Assembly: GCA_963969395.1 (NCBI GenBank)
Contig: OZ017804.1
Coordinates: 9,982,001 to 10,046,000 of the forward strand
From: Pseudoscleropodium purum
Lineage: Eukaryota > Streptophyta > Bryopsida > Hypnales > Brachytheciaceae
Length of the DNA: 64,000 nucleotides
Direction of reading: 5' to 3'
Of this stretch, positions 11,920 through 24,000 are shown piece after piece. A model generated the notes under the pieces. The model was given only the letters and a program-made list of their open reading frames with translations. It made no database searches and was not told the origin of the DNA. A program made the position numbers and the translations under genes. Every line of letters begins with the position of its first letter. Within the stretch, counting starts at the first letter, position 1.

Positions 11920-12245
11920 TCACCTTTCAAAAACAACTTGAATAAATAAATAATTTTTTTGAATAATCACCATAATTAGAACTTAAGAGTTGAAATTTCA
12001 GGAAAAAAATCTTTTACAAAAATTACAAATATTTTGCTACAGTAAAATTAAAATAGAAATTAAAAAAAATATTGGTTGTTGTAGTCATTGATTTTCATAC
12101 ATGCATATAATCTATGAATCAAATTTTATAACTTTTACTTAAATGTCATCATTTAATTATTCATCTTAGTTGCATTTTAAAATACATTTCCATAGTTTTG
12201 AAAATTTAGACTACCTTTTGGTCCTTAAGAGATTAACAATGTTAT
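11920..12245. repeat. Dispersed repeat, second copy at 41.17-41.52 kb
   Basis: Both copies begin with 'acttgaataaataaataat', continue through similar AT-rich sequence containing 'tcatcat..aaatt', and end in an 'aatacattt..catagttttg/acaattttgg' segment. The copy at 41.5 kb ends at 'aggggttaa'. Confidence 0.55.
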
Positions 12246-12778
12246 GCTTCAATTTATGACTCTTTGCAAGAGAAACAAGGATAAAGTAATGCAAGTTTTA
12301 TTAGGGAGCACCCCTATATATCATAGAAGCAAAGGAACTCCAACAAATGTTAACAATGTTATGTAGTAAGATTTCTTAGTTATCTAATTCTTTTTTGAAC
12401 ATTTTAGGTGCCACTTCACAACCAATCTCTTTCCAAATTGACTTCAAGTTTAGCCCAACAAACCACTTACTTCCTCTCAACTTCTAAATAAATTTAGGTA
12501 AACAAAGCTAGTCACCCTTTTAAACAAAAATATGTAATTTAAATGTCACTTTTAATGTCTTTAAGGAATCCCTTTCGTGGCTTTAAATGAATAGAATCTT
12601 AGTATATGCTAGTGAAGACTAAAATACTAGAAGTGGTTGTACTTATTAGCTTGGAAGTAAAGTAGTTGGTCACTTTGTTACTTTTTACTTTGGTTGATAC
12701 TATCTGCTTCCAAATTAAAAAAAAATAATACCAATTATAAATCATAATAGGATTGTTAGCTAGTTTCTCTCATTCACA

Positions 12779-12928
12779 AGGTAGGAGCTCCCATTTGTAC
12801 CATGTGACAATTTGCGCCACTTCATGGCCAATATATGTGTCAATAAGTATATTTGAAAGTTTTAAAAAGTACATAATAGTACTAATAGAGGGGCTTTTGA
12901 ATTTTGGCGCATATAGGATCTCCTACCT
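12779..12928. mobile_element. MITE, AGGTAGGAG family (150 bp)
   Basis: The left end 'aggtaggagctccc' and the right end 'ggatctcctacct' are inverted repeats of the same type as the element at 43-655. The right flank is TA; the left flank is CA, which suggests decay of one target base. The interior is non-coding. Confidence 0.55.
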
Positions 12929-12929
12929 T

Positions 12930-14166
12930 AACCCCTTAACATTCTGACAGCCAAATTTTGAACCATCAATAGAGAGATTCTAGGGGCTTTTGTGATTACA
13001 AAACTTCTCTTTCATCCAAATCAATGTTTGATTTAAAAAAATCACACTATTTGTACGAATTTGTTGAAATTGAAGTAAATGAAATACAATATATATATGT
13101 AAAGATATAAGCCAAAATGCAAAAAGGATTTAAGCACCTATGAATGTAAGTTAATAAGTATCGAGAATCCCACAATGATGGTAGCCCAACAACGAGGTTA
13201 GGTTAGAGCATCCCTTATCCCCTCCCCCTATGTACACGTCATTTCTTTTCGATGTCCACTACTATGAGTTCACCATTCCCAACAACAATATACGATAATA
13301 CAAGGATTGTCACACCTTCTTCTCCCTATTCTCAATCTTTAAAAGATGAATCTTCAAAATTTGGGGACATGGCACCTTCTCATTAGGGGTTGTCACATCT
13401 CCTTTGAGAAGCAAAGTTCAATGAAATTGGAGAAGTTGGTGAGAAAATCAAGGAGCCAATGGAGAGCCATTTTGCGTGAAGAAGGTGTGACACCCCCTTC
13501 GGTGTGGCAAGCATGGAGAATCGGAATTGCAAACTACGGGTAATTTTGCTTGAAATAGGGGTTCAACGAAAAAGGCTAAGGCTTAAGTGGAAAGCATGTG
13601 ATTGAGTGCGTGGTTGATGGAGGGATGAAACAGAGGAGCAAAAGATAAAAAATTGGTGGAGGTTGGAGAATGAAGTGCCGTTTCTTCACCCGCGGAGGAA
13701 AAGAAACGGCAAAACATGAGATCAGTGAATCGGAGGTTTGTAACACCCCAAACGCCAATCACAGAGCTCCGAGTCTCAATTCTCGAAGAAGTGAACTCAG
13801 TTTGAAGAAGCTGTGACTACCCCTCAGCGGAAGCTTGCAGAGGCTTCTCGGGATCCATTCTCTGAAGATTGAGAAAGGGGACTATCGTCTTCCATAAAAC
13901 TTCGCGTGCAAAGTCTTCATCTGGCTCTCCGAAGCTTCCCCCTTCCGCTGCCGATTTCACCGTCGTTGCCTCTGTTGTAGTCGTCCTTTTGACCTCTACG
14001 GTATTGCTGTCGTCCAGACTCCGTGGCTAAATAGCCGCCTTGCGTCTTCTTTTGGTTCTTTCTGTTCCGCTGTTTTGCTTTTGCACGATTTTCGGGAACC
14101 TTTGCGGTAGTGGTTTGACTGTCTGGTCGGAAAATTACTGTCCATTCTTCGTTCTCTGAGCTACAC
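12930..14166. other. Intergenic, upstream of the TMEM205-like gene
   Basis: No gene that I can support. GC rises from about 13.7 kb, probably promoter and start of the 5' leader. The ORFs at 13346-13543 (plus) and 13917-14180 (minus) match nothing I know. Confidence 0.5.
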
Positions 14167-14400
14167 AAAACGGGTGTCACACTTTCTTCATGAAGAAGGG
14201 CTCCCTATTGACTCCTCTTTTCCCCACATTGAACTGAAGGCTCATCACCCTTCTACATTCTCTCACTCTCTCTCTCTTTCTTCAAAACGGGTGTCACACT
14301 TTCCTCATGAAGAAGGGCTCCCTATTGACTCCTCTTTTCCCCACATTGAACTAAAGGCTCATCACCCTTCTACATTCTCTCACACTCTCTCTCTTGAAGT
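14167..14400 (+). repeat. 117-bp tandem duplication in the 5' leader or promoter of the TMEM205-like gene
   Basis: A block beginning 'aaaacgggtgtcacacttt' at 14167 repeats at 14284 with only a few substitutions; the spacing is exactly 117 bp. Each copy ends in a CT-rich tract ('ctctcac'), typical of plant 5' leaders. The second copy ends about 90 bp before the start codon at 14489. The duplication looks recent. Confidence 0.85.
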
Positions 14401-14488
14401 TTCAACAAACATTCACTTGCACTTGCAGTGCATTCGCAACGGAGGAAGTGATCCAATTGGAGTGATCTGTCCCAGCAATTGAATCAAA

Positions 14489-17209
14489 ATGGGTTGGTTT
14501 ACGAACCTCGTGGTCATCATGTCTTGCGTGGCAGGAGGGTTGGTGCTGTTCCCGGTGCAGATTGCGGACACGGGCGTCGGGGAGCAAACGGCGGTGACTG
14601 CCACGGGAATTATGCGTCTCGTGCATTTGTTGAGCTTTGCAACTGCGTTCGGGACGTCGTTGTGGGCGTCCTTCATTGGGGGAATCATCATGTTCAAGTA
14701 AGGAAGGGAAGCTCGTAAACTAAGATGCCATGGATTCTTAGTTTTAAGGAAGACGATTTTGGTGGATCATACATTGGAAAGGAGAATGGGAGGGGGGGCG
14801 CGGGGGGATGCATGAGTGAAGTGAAGAACATTGCATGTGTTGGTTAGGAGAAATAAGGTTTCGAATAAAAGAATAATCTTCTATGGATGTTTTGAAATTG
14901 TTTAAAAAACATGAGACCGAATTAGGATGGCTTCTGGATCTTAAAAGGGTTAAACCGTGCGGGGCTCGGGTGCATTGGGGTCGTAATGAAACCCTGAAGC
15001 ACCTGCTCTAGGAACAGGAAACCTCAATTGGGCCTTAATTGTTGGAAAGCCTTTTCTGTAGGTCATATGCAGAGTTTCTTTGGTAGCCTTTTCACAAACA
15101 TGTGCAATGTTCTTTACTGATTCTGGTGATAAATTTCTCGACCCTTTCGAACCTTGAGTCATTTGTTAATTTTCCGCTGGCGATGATTCTTGTGCCTTGC
15201 GAACTCTTAGAGAAATCGAAAATTAGGATTTGGTGACGGACCTTTTTAAATTAGAAATTTTCGGTGCTTGGAAGAATTCGCTAACTTTGTTGTCCGTTGC
15301 TGCCAATTTTGAGAAATAATTGACAGTCAAATTTCTTTGATGTGATCGCAATTGCTGTGAACGTTTTGTGCTCTAGGAGGCGACTAAAGGGATAGCAGTA
15401 AGGTAGGGAACCCAGTTCCTGTGTGTTATTAGTTTCCTTTATTAGAATGTATGTTTTTGGTGAATCTTATCTTCAATTTAAATTGGATTCCAGCGCACTA
15501 TAATATGTATGATTTGAATTCCATATGAATAAGTTTTGGAACTGTTGAAGTTTTAAGGTAGTCTTCAAGTAGTAAGGTCCCATTCACAAGCTTAGACAAC
15601 CCTTGAACCATGAAAATTGCTCCTATAGAAGATTATAATAGAAACCCATAAGCATCTCATGCTTTACCAGTCATGTGTTTGGATGACACTTGCATTGTAA
15701 ATGGGTGACTCCTCTACCCATTGGAATGGGAATTTAAGCAAATGGGTTCCCTACCTTAGGTGCTGGTATGGCATGTACAGAGTCTCTTCTTGTTGTTGGT
15801 AAGCAGTATAGTTATCCTTTAAGTAAGAATAATCGGGGTTGCTAACCTTGCGTTGGTTAAATGAAAGGGTGAATCTATTTGAGGAAATCTTTGGTTTCAG
15901 ACTACTATGAATCAAATCTAATATCTCTCCTCCATTTGTGAAGAGAAACTTCAAATTTGTCATCATCGGAAATAAGGGCACTGACAGATCATGTGCTGTG
16001 AAGGGTGTGGTTTCATTGCGTATTTAATTTATTAAGGGCTTGCTTTACGATCACTCATACTTGGTTTACTTTGCTGTTTCAGGAACTTGCCCAGGCATCA
16101 GTTCGGCAACTTGCAAGCCAAAATGTTTCCAGCTTACTTCAAGCTGCTGATCGTGTGTTGCTCCCTGTGCGTGAGTGCTATGGCAACGACTCACCCTTGG
16201 ATGGGCGCTACTAGAAGGGAGCGACTGCAGATCGTCGCTCTGGGAGTCTCGCTCTTCACCGTGGTTGTCAACTTATTGGTCTTTCAACCTCTGACTGTCA
16301 AGGTTTGTCACTAGAGATTAAGTCTCTTTCGTTGAATTTCTTTCATGCCTCAGTTTACCTTTATTGTGTGCGTCCCTGCTTTAACCTCTTAGTACCCAAG
16401 CTAAATATAGAGTTTTACTTTGGAAGCTAATTGTCAATTTTAGTTACTTTCAAAATATGTTTCTGTTGCTCAGATTTCTATTTCTAGTTCAGGAACTAAG
16501 GAGTTCAAAATTGTAGGATATGATTTCTTCTTTGTATTGGTACAATTTGTTATCTGCCTTGAAGCTTCTCAAATGTTATTTTTTGAGAGTTCAAAAAATA
16601 TCATTTAAGAAGCTCTCTGCGAGGAGGGGTGCACGAACTCTCAAACCACAAAACAATAACCTTCTAACCGCGAAACAAAGTCTGTGCACCGCTCCTCGCA
16701 AAGAGCTTTTAATGGTACCAAGAATGTGACCGGGAATGCATGGTTCCAGAGAGATCTCACCGTAACAAACAAAACAAACAAACAACCTCATTTAATCCAA
16801 TGATATATTTGAGAACCTTCATAGAAGCTTCCTAAATTATTCATTTTAACTCCTACAGATACGAAGGTAACCTCTTTTGACCATTTAGTTAGTAAGGGGT
16901 TAATTGAGGGAGTTTCTGTTGTTCTGCTCTTATTTCTCAAATCCAGTTTCTGACACTGTGCAACAACACGCTTGCTCTCTTTCTGCAATGCAGATAATGA
17001 GGCAGAGACACAAGATTGAGAAGGATGAAGGGATTGGAGCCGAGGTTGGGAGGTCGAAAAACATGGAGGTAGCGAAGGCGAATCCAGATTTGGCCAAAAT
17101 CAACAAGACCTTTGGCATGGTGCATGGATTCTCCTCGCTTGCCAACCTTTTTTGTTTTGGTGGCCTTGCATTCCATTCATGGTATATTGCCTCCCGTATG
17201 GTGCTATAA
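14489..17209 (+). CDS. TMEM205-like (DUF4149) multi-pass membrane protein
   Basis: Exons are 14489-14697, 16083-16302 and 16994-17209; all junctions are GT...AG and the phases agree, giving 214 aa. The start 'aaaATGGG' opens the first membrane segment directly. Hydrophobic segments lie at about 5-25, 44-68, 90-108, 122-143 and near the C-terminus (about 192-210). The cytosolic stretch 'KNLPRHQFGNLQAKMFPAYF' after the second segment is the plant TMEM205/DUF4149 signature, and 'MRQRHKIEKDEG' begins the last exon. Some plant relatives carry an N-terminal LEA region; this one does not. Molecular function is not established; animal TMEM205 has been linked to cisplatin resistance. Both introns carry miniature transposons (15401-15756 and 16385-16899), but splice sites are intact. 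No coding disruption seen. Confidence 0.88.
15401..15756. mobile_element. MITE in TMEM205-like intron 1 (AGGTAGG family)
   Basis: The ends 'aggtagggaaccca' and 'tgggttccctacct' are perfect 14-bp inverted repeats, each bounded by TA. Length 356 bp, no coding capacity. It lies wholly inside intron 1, away from the splice sites. Confidence 0.75.
16385..16899. mobile_element. TTAA-flanked element in TMEM205-like intron 2, with internal hairpin
   Basis: TTAA occurs immediately outside both ends (16381-16384, 16900-16903). The ends are related inverted sequences: 'cctcttagta' on the left, complement of 'tagtaagggg' on the right. A strong hairpin lies inside, arms 16608-16634 and 16684-16710, pairing 'ctctgcgaggaggggtgcac' with 'gtgcaccgctcctcgcaaag'. 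TTAA duplication with C-rich ends resembles piggyBac-type insertion; that assignment is inference. Confidence 0.5.
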
Positions 17210-18567
17210 ATCATCTCAGCGGCGGAGACTTTCCATTTCACATAAACTCTCCGCGCTTTGGATTTAATCGCTGTGACCTGAGGCTGAATCTGGAGCCTGC
17301 CATCATGTTCAGTTGTGTAGGTAGATTGACAGAACATTTCGTCCTCGTCTTGGCTGCGTTTTTGGGCATTTGCATTTGCATCTGTTTATGGAAATAAGAC
17401 CTGGTTGCAGATTGTTGTTGGTTGTGGATGTTGCCATGTTTGAGTTGCCGTGGTTATGTTATATGGGGTAGGGTTCGCATTCACTCCCTTGAGTAGCTTT
17501 CCTTCCATAAAATACTGAGGAAATTACACTCCTTGGTGGTTCAGGCTTCAATTGGCATGCAGGAGCTTAACCCAGTAAGGACGCAAACGACTTATAGTGT
17601 TTGATTCATGACATTTAGGGACATTTAAGGACATTTAAGGAAAAGTGTCTGATGAATGACTTGTGGGGAAATTGTAGAATTGAAGAATGCACTTATTCAT
17701 CCAAGAATCTGATAATTTTTGGCCAACTGCAATGACGAGGGCTACGGCCTTTCAAGGTTAATATGTTTCAGCTTGTCTTTCACTCTTTTGGATGGAGTCA
17801 TGGCTAGTAAGGTATGCATTACATCAAAACATACACTCTGCTAGAGTTTCCAATAATGTTCCTGACGTACAGTCGAGAGGCTCATTCAAAATCATGCAAC
17901 AAACTCTCAGTGCACGAATGTAGATGAGAAGAACTGCTTGGTTATTATATGTTTCATTGTCTGATAGCACACATGTGAAGGGTAGCACGTGTAGGCAGTA
18001 CCCTGGTAGCTTCTGATACAATTATTTTGTTAAGTTACCCATTTCGTTTTAAAAAGGAAAGATAGATGTACAACTTCCTGAGAATTCAGTTGATTTTAGA
18101 ATACCAAAGAAATCGAGCGTAAAGCTGGCATAGAATCTCTTGTGCAAGAATATGTCAATCAGAATTTCCAGTATGCGAATGTACTGTAAGATAGGAATCA
18201 CAAGATACCGTAAACTATTCACCCGACAGCTGGACTCTGTTCACGTTGACAAGTGTCACATGCTCAACGTGTTTCTGGCCTCCACGCTGGACGCTCGGTT
18301 GTCTCTTTTAAATTTAGAACTTGTACGGAAAGATTAAAATAACTTTTCTTAAGCTTGTACACTGCGGTACGGTGAGAACGGAAATCGCACATAGTCCCAC
18401 ATATATAATCCATTAAAAAAATATCACAAAGAACCTCGAAAATTAAAGAATTAACGTCACCCCAAATTGGTAGACATGAGTACGGAGTCCAACACAGTAG
18501 TATTTAAGCTCCCTCAAATTTATTAAAAAAGTATGACTTTGGTAAAATTAATGTCACACTGACTACC
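17210..18567. other. Intergenic; 3' UTR of the TMEM205-like gene at its start
   Basis: The first 200-300 bp are probably 3' UTR. The remainder has only short ORFs without recognisable content. Confidence 0.5.
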
Positions 18568-18570
18568 TTA

Positions 18571-19840
18571 AGGTATGTGCACACCTGGGCTTAGCAAGCG
18601 TTCTTTGCAGTGATGGTATGTAATTTTTTCGGTGGGCGTCCAGACCATCGTTCTTTCGTAACTGCCGAACCTACATGGCTGCAGAGCTGGCAAGTGTTAT
18701 TAGAGCGGTGTTTATGAGATTTATTCTTAACTCTCTAACATTGTAGGTTATGGTTACGTAAGTTAGAATCTTTCATTTTCATAGATTCTTGTGCACTGAC
18801 ATCAGTCTTTCATAATGCATGGAACTATGGGCAATTACGTAGCACAGCCATCCTAAATTTCACAAACTACTTCACTTACACCTAAAGACACTTGTTATAC
18901 GTTTAAAAATAATTGGAGACAAGCTCTTTATATGCATATGGGGTGGTAGGAGATGGAACAAACAATGTGGGATGTGTAAATTGGAATTAATAGGAGCTCA
19001 ACCGTTCATAGATAAGTCAAAAGTAGAAATTGCATTTGAACCTCATTTAAGCATAGTAAAATACATTTAAAAAAAAATTGAACTAAGAATACTTGGGAAA
19101 TCAAGTTAAAATTCATTTCCAAAAATCCGTTTGATATTTCGAGGCTCTAATAAAAAGTTATGAACAAATTTCAGAAAAGGGTTGGAAGGGACATTTTTTT
19201 GAACATTTTCAAACATTCTCTCTAAATTTTGTTCATAAATTTTGATTAGAGGCTCGAAATATTAAATGAATTTTTGGAGGTGAATTTGAACTTGATTTCC
19301 CAACTTTTCTTAGTTCAAAGTTTTTTGAAAAAATGTATTCTACTATGCTTAAATGAAGTCTGAATTTTTACTTCAAATGCAATTCTTGTGTTTTAACAAT
19401 GAGTGGGCGAAGCTCTCATCTTCACATTATCCCATACTCTTTGGAAATTCATGATGGAAAATAGATTTCTCTATAAAAATGACGTCCCTACCCCATCTCC
19501 TCGCATGACTCAGTGAGGCATTCTCTCTACTGAATGATTAATCAACTTATTATGGCAGATGGTGATATGACATTGATATTAAAGCTTATTTTAATGTCCA
19601 TGGTACAGATGAATTTTATGGATGAGGGATTCGGAGAAGAACGCGTAGCCTTTGTAATGACTTCTGAATGTTATGCCCTAGGTTTGAATGACTTATAACT
19701 TGAAATGAACCTGATTATATCGAACCAATCCCAAACCAACATAAAAAATTAATTTCCTTAAAACCTGCAGCTTTCCATCTTTGTCAGAGGTATTACAGTT
19801 TTATGACTGCTGTTATCAAACTCCAAGTGTGCACATACCT
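18571..19840. mobile_element. 1.27-kb terminal-inverted-repeat element with TTA target duplication
   Basis: The ends 'aggtatgtgcacacctgg' and, in complement, 'aggtatgtgcacacttgg' match at 17 of 18 positions. TTA directly flanks both sides (18568-18570, 19841-19843). A 3-bp TTA duplication is typical of PIF/Harbinger elements. No transposase ORF, so non-autonomous. A separate foldback (about 18930-19440) sits inside. Confidence 0.7.
18930..19440. mobile_element. Large foldback element, copy 1 (copy 2 at 46.69-47.28 kb)
   Basis: The left half (about 19010-19190) and right half (about 19195-19410) are long imperfect inverted copies, sharing for example 'ctcatttaagcatagta' and 'gggaaatcaagtt'. 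The centre lies near 19195. The 46.7-kb copy matches on both arms and for some distance outside. Non-coding. Confidence 0.75.
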
Positions 19841-20130
19841 TTAATAGGATAAATCAATGGAGTGTACCTTAAGTTAGACTGAGAAGAAAACCATCCAAAA
19901 TCGCACAAGTTGTGCGCGCTCGCCACTGAGCAAGACTTGTCTTTAACCGTGTTGTACTTTGTGAGGCAACAACCTGAACTAATCGAGAAAAAGCAGGATA
20001 ATTTTGACACCAGCTTGCACACTGCCAAACACCAGAGCATGAATGAGTACATAGTAAGCTTAACCTATTACCGTTAGCCTAACAAACAACCTAACAAACG
20101 CCTTTCTTCACAATTTATTAATTGAAACTT

Positions 20131-20328
20131 TCAAGGAGGAAGTTGGCAAAGATGGCTGATCATTAAGTTACTGCGCTCAACTGCTCGCACGCTGACACAC
20201 CCTGACCACGTCTTGCCAGGCTCGATCAACGCAATGAGCCCGTCTACAACTTCTGCTTTATTGGCTAACCTGCGGTAGAAGCGTAGAAACATCTCCGTCT
20301 TTACCCTGTTTTCATCAGAAATTTTCAT
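20131..20328 (-). CDS. Hypothetical 65-aa ORF upstream of the flippase
   Basis: An ATG-initiated minus-strand ORF with balanced, non-repetitive composition ('MKISDENRVKTEMFLRFYRR...'), in DNA richer in GC than its surroundings. It lies about 0.7 kb upstream of, and divergent from, the P4-ATPase. No family recognised. It may instead be part of a divergent non-coding transcript. Confidence 0.2.
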   Translation of the reverse strand: MKISDENRVKTEMFLRFYRRLANKAEVVDGLIALIEPGKTWSGCVSVRAVERSNLMISHLCQLPP

Positions 20329-21033
20329 AGACTTGGAAGCGATTGTGAATCTAACTGAAGTAAGATTTTGTTGAGATGAAACTCTTTTGTGCCTGATGCT
20401 TTGGGTGGAAAAATGGTGGAAGCAACTGACCTTCGGTGTGGGTGACTTGTGATCGGCGAGCTTAATAATGAGGAGAAGCTGGTTCTTGGATGTATTGGTA
20501 GTGGCAGGTGCAGGGAGCTAAGCTAGCTGCTTAGTTTGCAGGACTGCAAGAACTCTCTACTAACTAACTAATGGTTTCATTTCTTCCCATTTTCTTCGAG
20601 GGTGCAATCCGAGCCGGCGTCTTTGCTAAAGCTCAGGAGGGTAGTGGTGACGTCCTTTGGCTTAAGACGCGTTGCCTCTGCAGCTTGAAACCTCGATCCA
20701 GTGTGAGGTTGTGGAACTCCTTTTGTAGCGTCTTGGAGGCACTGGGATTTCATGCATATCCCGCTCAGCTCCATCGGTGTTGCCCTGTTTCTGTGAGCTG
20801 GAGCTGGCATTGAATTCGTGCTTGCAATCGCCAACCTAGAAACCTCTTGTAACGGCAAGGAGTAGATTAGAAGACGCGAAGACGATGGAAGCAGCTTTGA
20901 TTAGATTTCTAGACCAAAGGTACAAGGATTCAAGGCCCTGTAGGAAAGGCTTCGCAGCCATGGTGGCCACGATGGGAATGAGGCATAGAAGTTGACAGAA
21001 GACTAGACGAATTTTTTGTACTTGGCCAGGAGT

Positions 21034-24000
21034 ATGAAGTTTTGGAAATGGAAGCGACGGTCAAATTTAAGAAAAGCAGGCACAGATGGCGATGAAGACC
21101 CGCGTACAGTATACTGCAATCGCCCTGATCATGGAACCTTCAGGTGTGCAATTTATCTTTTTCTTCTTACTAGTGTCTAGCTGCACTTGAAATGTGTGAG
21201 GGCTTCGCACCTGTCACAAGCAATCCCGGGGCAGAATATCTTGCAAATCGTCTGTTGAAACATCATCCAAAACTAACACCCCAATTTTAACTATTTCTTG
21301 CAAAAATCTCGAGAGTGTTGAGTTCAAATCTCAAGTCTGTTGTAGCAGTTTTGGTCCCTCATGAATGTTGTGGGTTGGCAGCTACGCAGGAAACAGGACG
21401 TCAACAAGGAAGTACTCATGGTGGAGCTTCGTCCCGATGGCGCTGTTTGTGCAGTACCGAAGAGCAGCGTACTGGTACTTCACGGCCATGGCCGCACTAT
21501 CCCTGGCGCCGTTCGCACCCTACAGCCCCGTCAGTGTGTGGCTGCCGCTCATCTTCGTTCTGATCCTGGGCCTTCTGCGGGAAGCATGGGAGGATGTGCG
21601 GCGCAGCAGGGGCGACCGCGAGCTCAACAACCGAGCTGTTGAAGTGCACGACGGCAGTGGCCATCTCGTGGAGAAGAAGTGGAAAGACTTGCGTGTTGGC
21701 GATCTCGTTCGAGTGAACGATGGCGAGTATTTCCCTTCCGACCTCCTGCTCATCTCGTCCACCGGTCCTGACGGCATATGCTATGTCGAGACCATGAACC
21801 TCGATGGCGAAACCAATTTGAAGGTCAGACTCTTTGCTTGCTCAAAATCCTGCGCAAGAGGAAAGGACTCCTAAAAAGACACGAACCAGTACGCAACACC
21901 TAGATTTAGCTTAAAAAGAGAAACACATAGTGCCACAACCTTTGAAAGGAATCAATGGAAGTAAAAAATCTTCTTTGAGGCAAATGAGGCCATTCATTAT
22001 GTTTGCCAATGTTGGTGATTAACTCACAGTATTTGGTACTATTTGTCACTTGTGGACCCTAAACCCGCTTCAAGGAGGTGGTTTTTTTAAATTGTTGATT
22101 GAAGAGGTGTGGCCCCATCAACACTGGGTTCTTTATAATTTCAAAAATAATTCAATTGAGTATAAATTTCAAGTATCGTAGTGTAGAAACGACTTGCAAT
22201 TTAATTGTCTTCATTCTGCTTCTGAATTTCTGTGCCGCAATCAAATAGTTGGATGTAAAAAAAGTGTCGACTTTTGGGGAGGTTACCTTACGCAACGTCA
22301 AGATCGATTCTCAAGAATGTTTGCGCTGCAGGTTCGGCAAGCGCTGGAGGTGACATGGGAGTTCGACGGCAAGGAGGAAAGCAAATTGCAAAACTTCCAG
22401 GCAGAGTTGCTATGTGAGGCTCCCAACGCTTCCTTATACACATTTTCAGGTCGCTTGAAGGTGTTGCAAGCGGTGCTTCCAGTGGGACTTCCCCAATTGC
22501 TGCTTCGAGACTCCAGCCTCCAGAACACGGGGAGTATTTTGGGAGTGGTGGTTTACACGGGCCATGACACGAAGTCGATGCAGAACGCTACCCCGCCTCC
22601 TTCGAAGCGCAGTCGGGTGGACCGATCGCTGGACAGAGTCATCTGGCTCATGTTCTTGGTGTTGTTGGCTATGGCCACACTCACAGCTCTGGTTCTGGCT
22701 TTTCGGTCCAAATCACAAGGCACGAATCTATGGTACATGCGTCCCATGGAAGAAAATCCTTACTACAACCCTAATAGAGCCCCCATCATCGGCATAGTGG
22801 GGTTCTTCAACGGCCTCGTACTCTACGGGTACTTGATCCCCATCGCTCTCTACGTTTCTTTGGAGGTGGTCCGCGTTGCGCAAGCTCTGTTCATGGTCCA
22901 TGACCTGCACATGTATGATCCCTTGACAGACAAGTGGGCGAGGGTGAAATCTGCTGGTTTGAATGAGGAATTAGGTCAGGTGGATACAATCTTCTCAGAT
23001 AAGACGGGCACTCTGACTAGCAACCAAATGGATTTCTTCCGGTGCACAATCCAAGGAGTTGCGTTTGGGAAAGGCTTCACGGAGGTGGAGAGGGCGGCAC
23101 AGAAACTCGGTATGTCCATGGGTCCTTCACCTCGTGATCCCAAAGGTACTGATGAGACAAGGGTTGATAACAATCCCTACAAAGAGAAGGGCTTCAATTT
23201 CTACGACGAACGTCTCCTCGGAGGGAAATGGGTTGAAGAGCCAAATGCCGAAGGGATCCGTTTCTTCTTCCAGATTCTTGCACTCTGTCACACAGCCATT
23301 CCAGAAGGTGACGAGCCTTCTTCTGTGCGGTACAGGGCTGAGTCACCGGACGAAGCTGCACTCGTTGTAGCCGCCAAGCAGTTCGGGTTCTTTTTCTACA
23401 AGAGAACCCCTACGACGTTGCACGTTAGAGAGTTAGCTAAGGATCATACGTACCAGCTCCTGAACGTGCTGGAATTTTCGAGCTCTCGAAAACGCATGTC
23501 GGTCATTGTCCGCTTCCCTAATGGTCGCTTGCTGCTCCTCTCCAAAGGAGCTGATTCTATGATTTTCCAGCGTGTGGACAAAAAGCACAGCGGGCCTGTG
23601 AGAGAGACGACCAGACACTTGCGACAATTTGGAGAGGTCGGTCTTCGTACTCTTGTGCTGGCGTACAAGGAACTGGATGAAGACGAATATCAGAACTGGC
23701 AGAGGAAATATGCGGAGGCACGGTCTATTATCGGGAAGGAGAGGGAGTCGCGCACCGAGGATTTGGCTGAGGAAATTGAACAGGGTCTCACTGTCGTTGG
23801 TGGTACTGGCGTGGAGGATCAGTTGCAAGTTGGGGTTCCTGAGGCTGTTGATCGTCTTGCTCGCGCAGGGATCAATATCTGGGTCTTGACTGGTGACAAG
23901 GTGGAAACTGCGATTAACATTGGCTATGCTTGCAGGTTTGCTCCTCCCTTCTCTCTGCTAGTAGTACTTATTCTTCACGTCATTGAAGTGCTGCGCCTAC

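Noticed and set aside
14402..14697. Antisense and alternative-frame ORFs over TMEM205-like exon 1
   Set aside because: They are explained by GC-rich coding sequence on the plus strand, which continues correctly through two splice junctions.
20571..20858. 80- and 93-codon ORFs just upstream of the flippase as a separate gene
   Set aside because: No recognisable content and opposite strands overlap; more likely flippase promoter or 5' leader.
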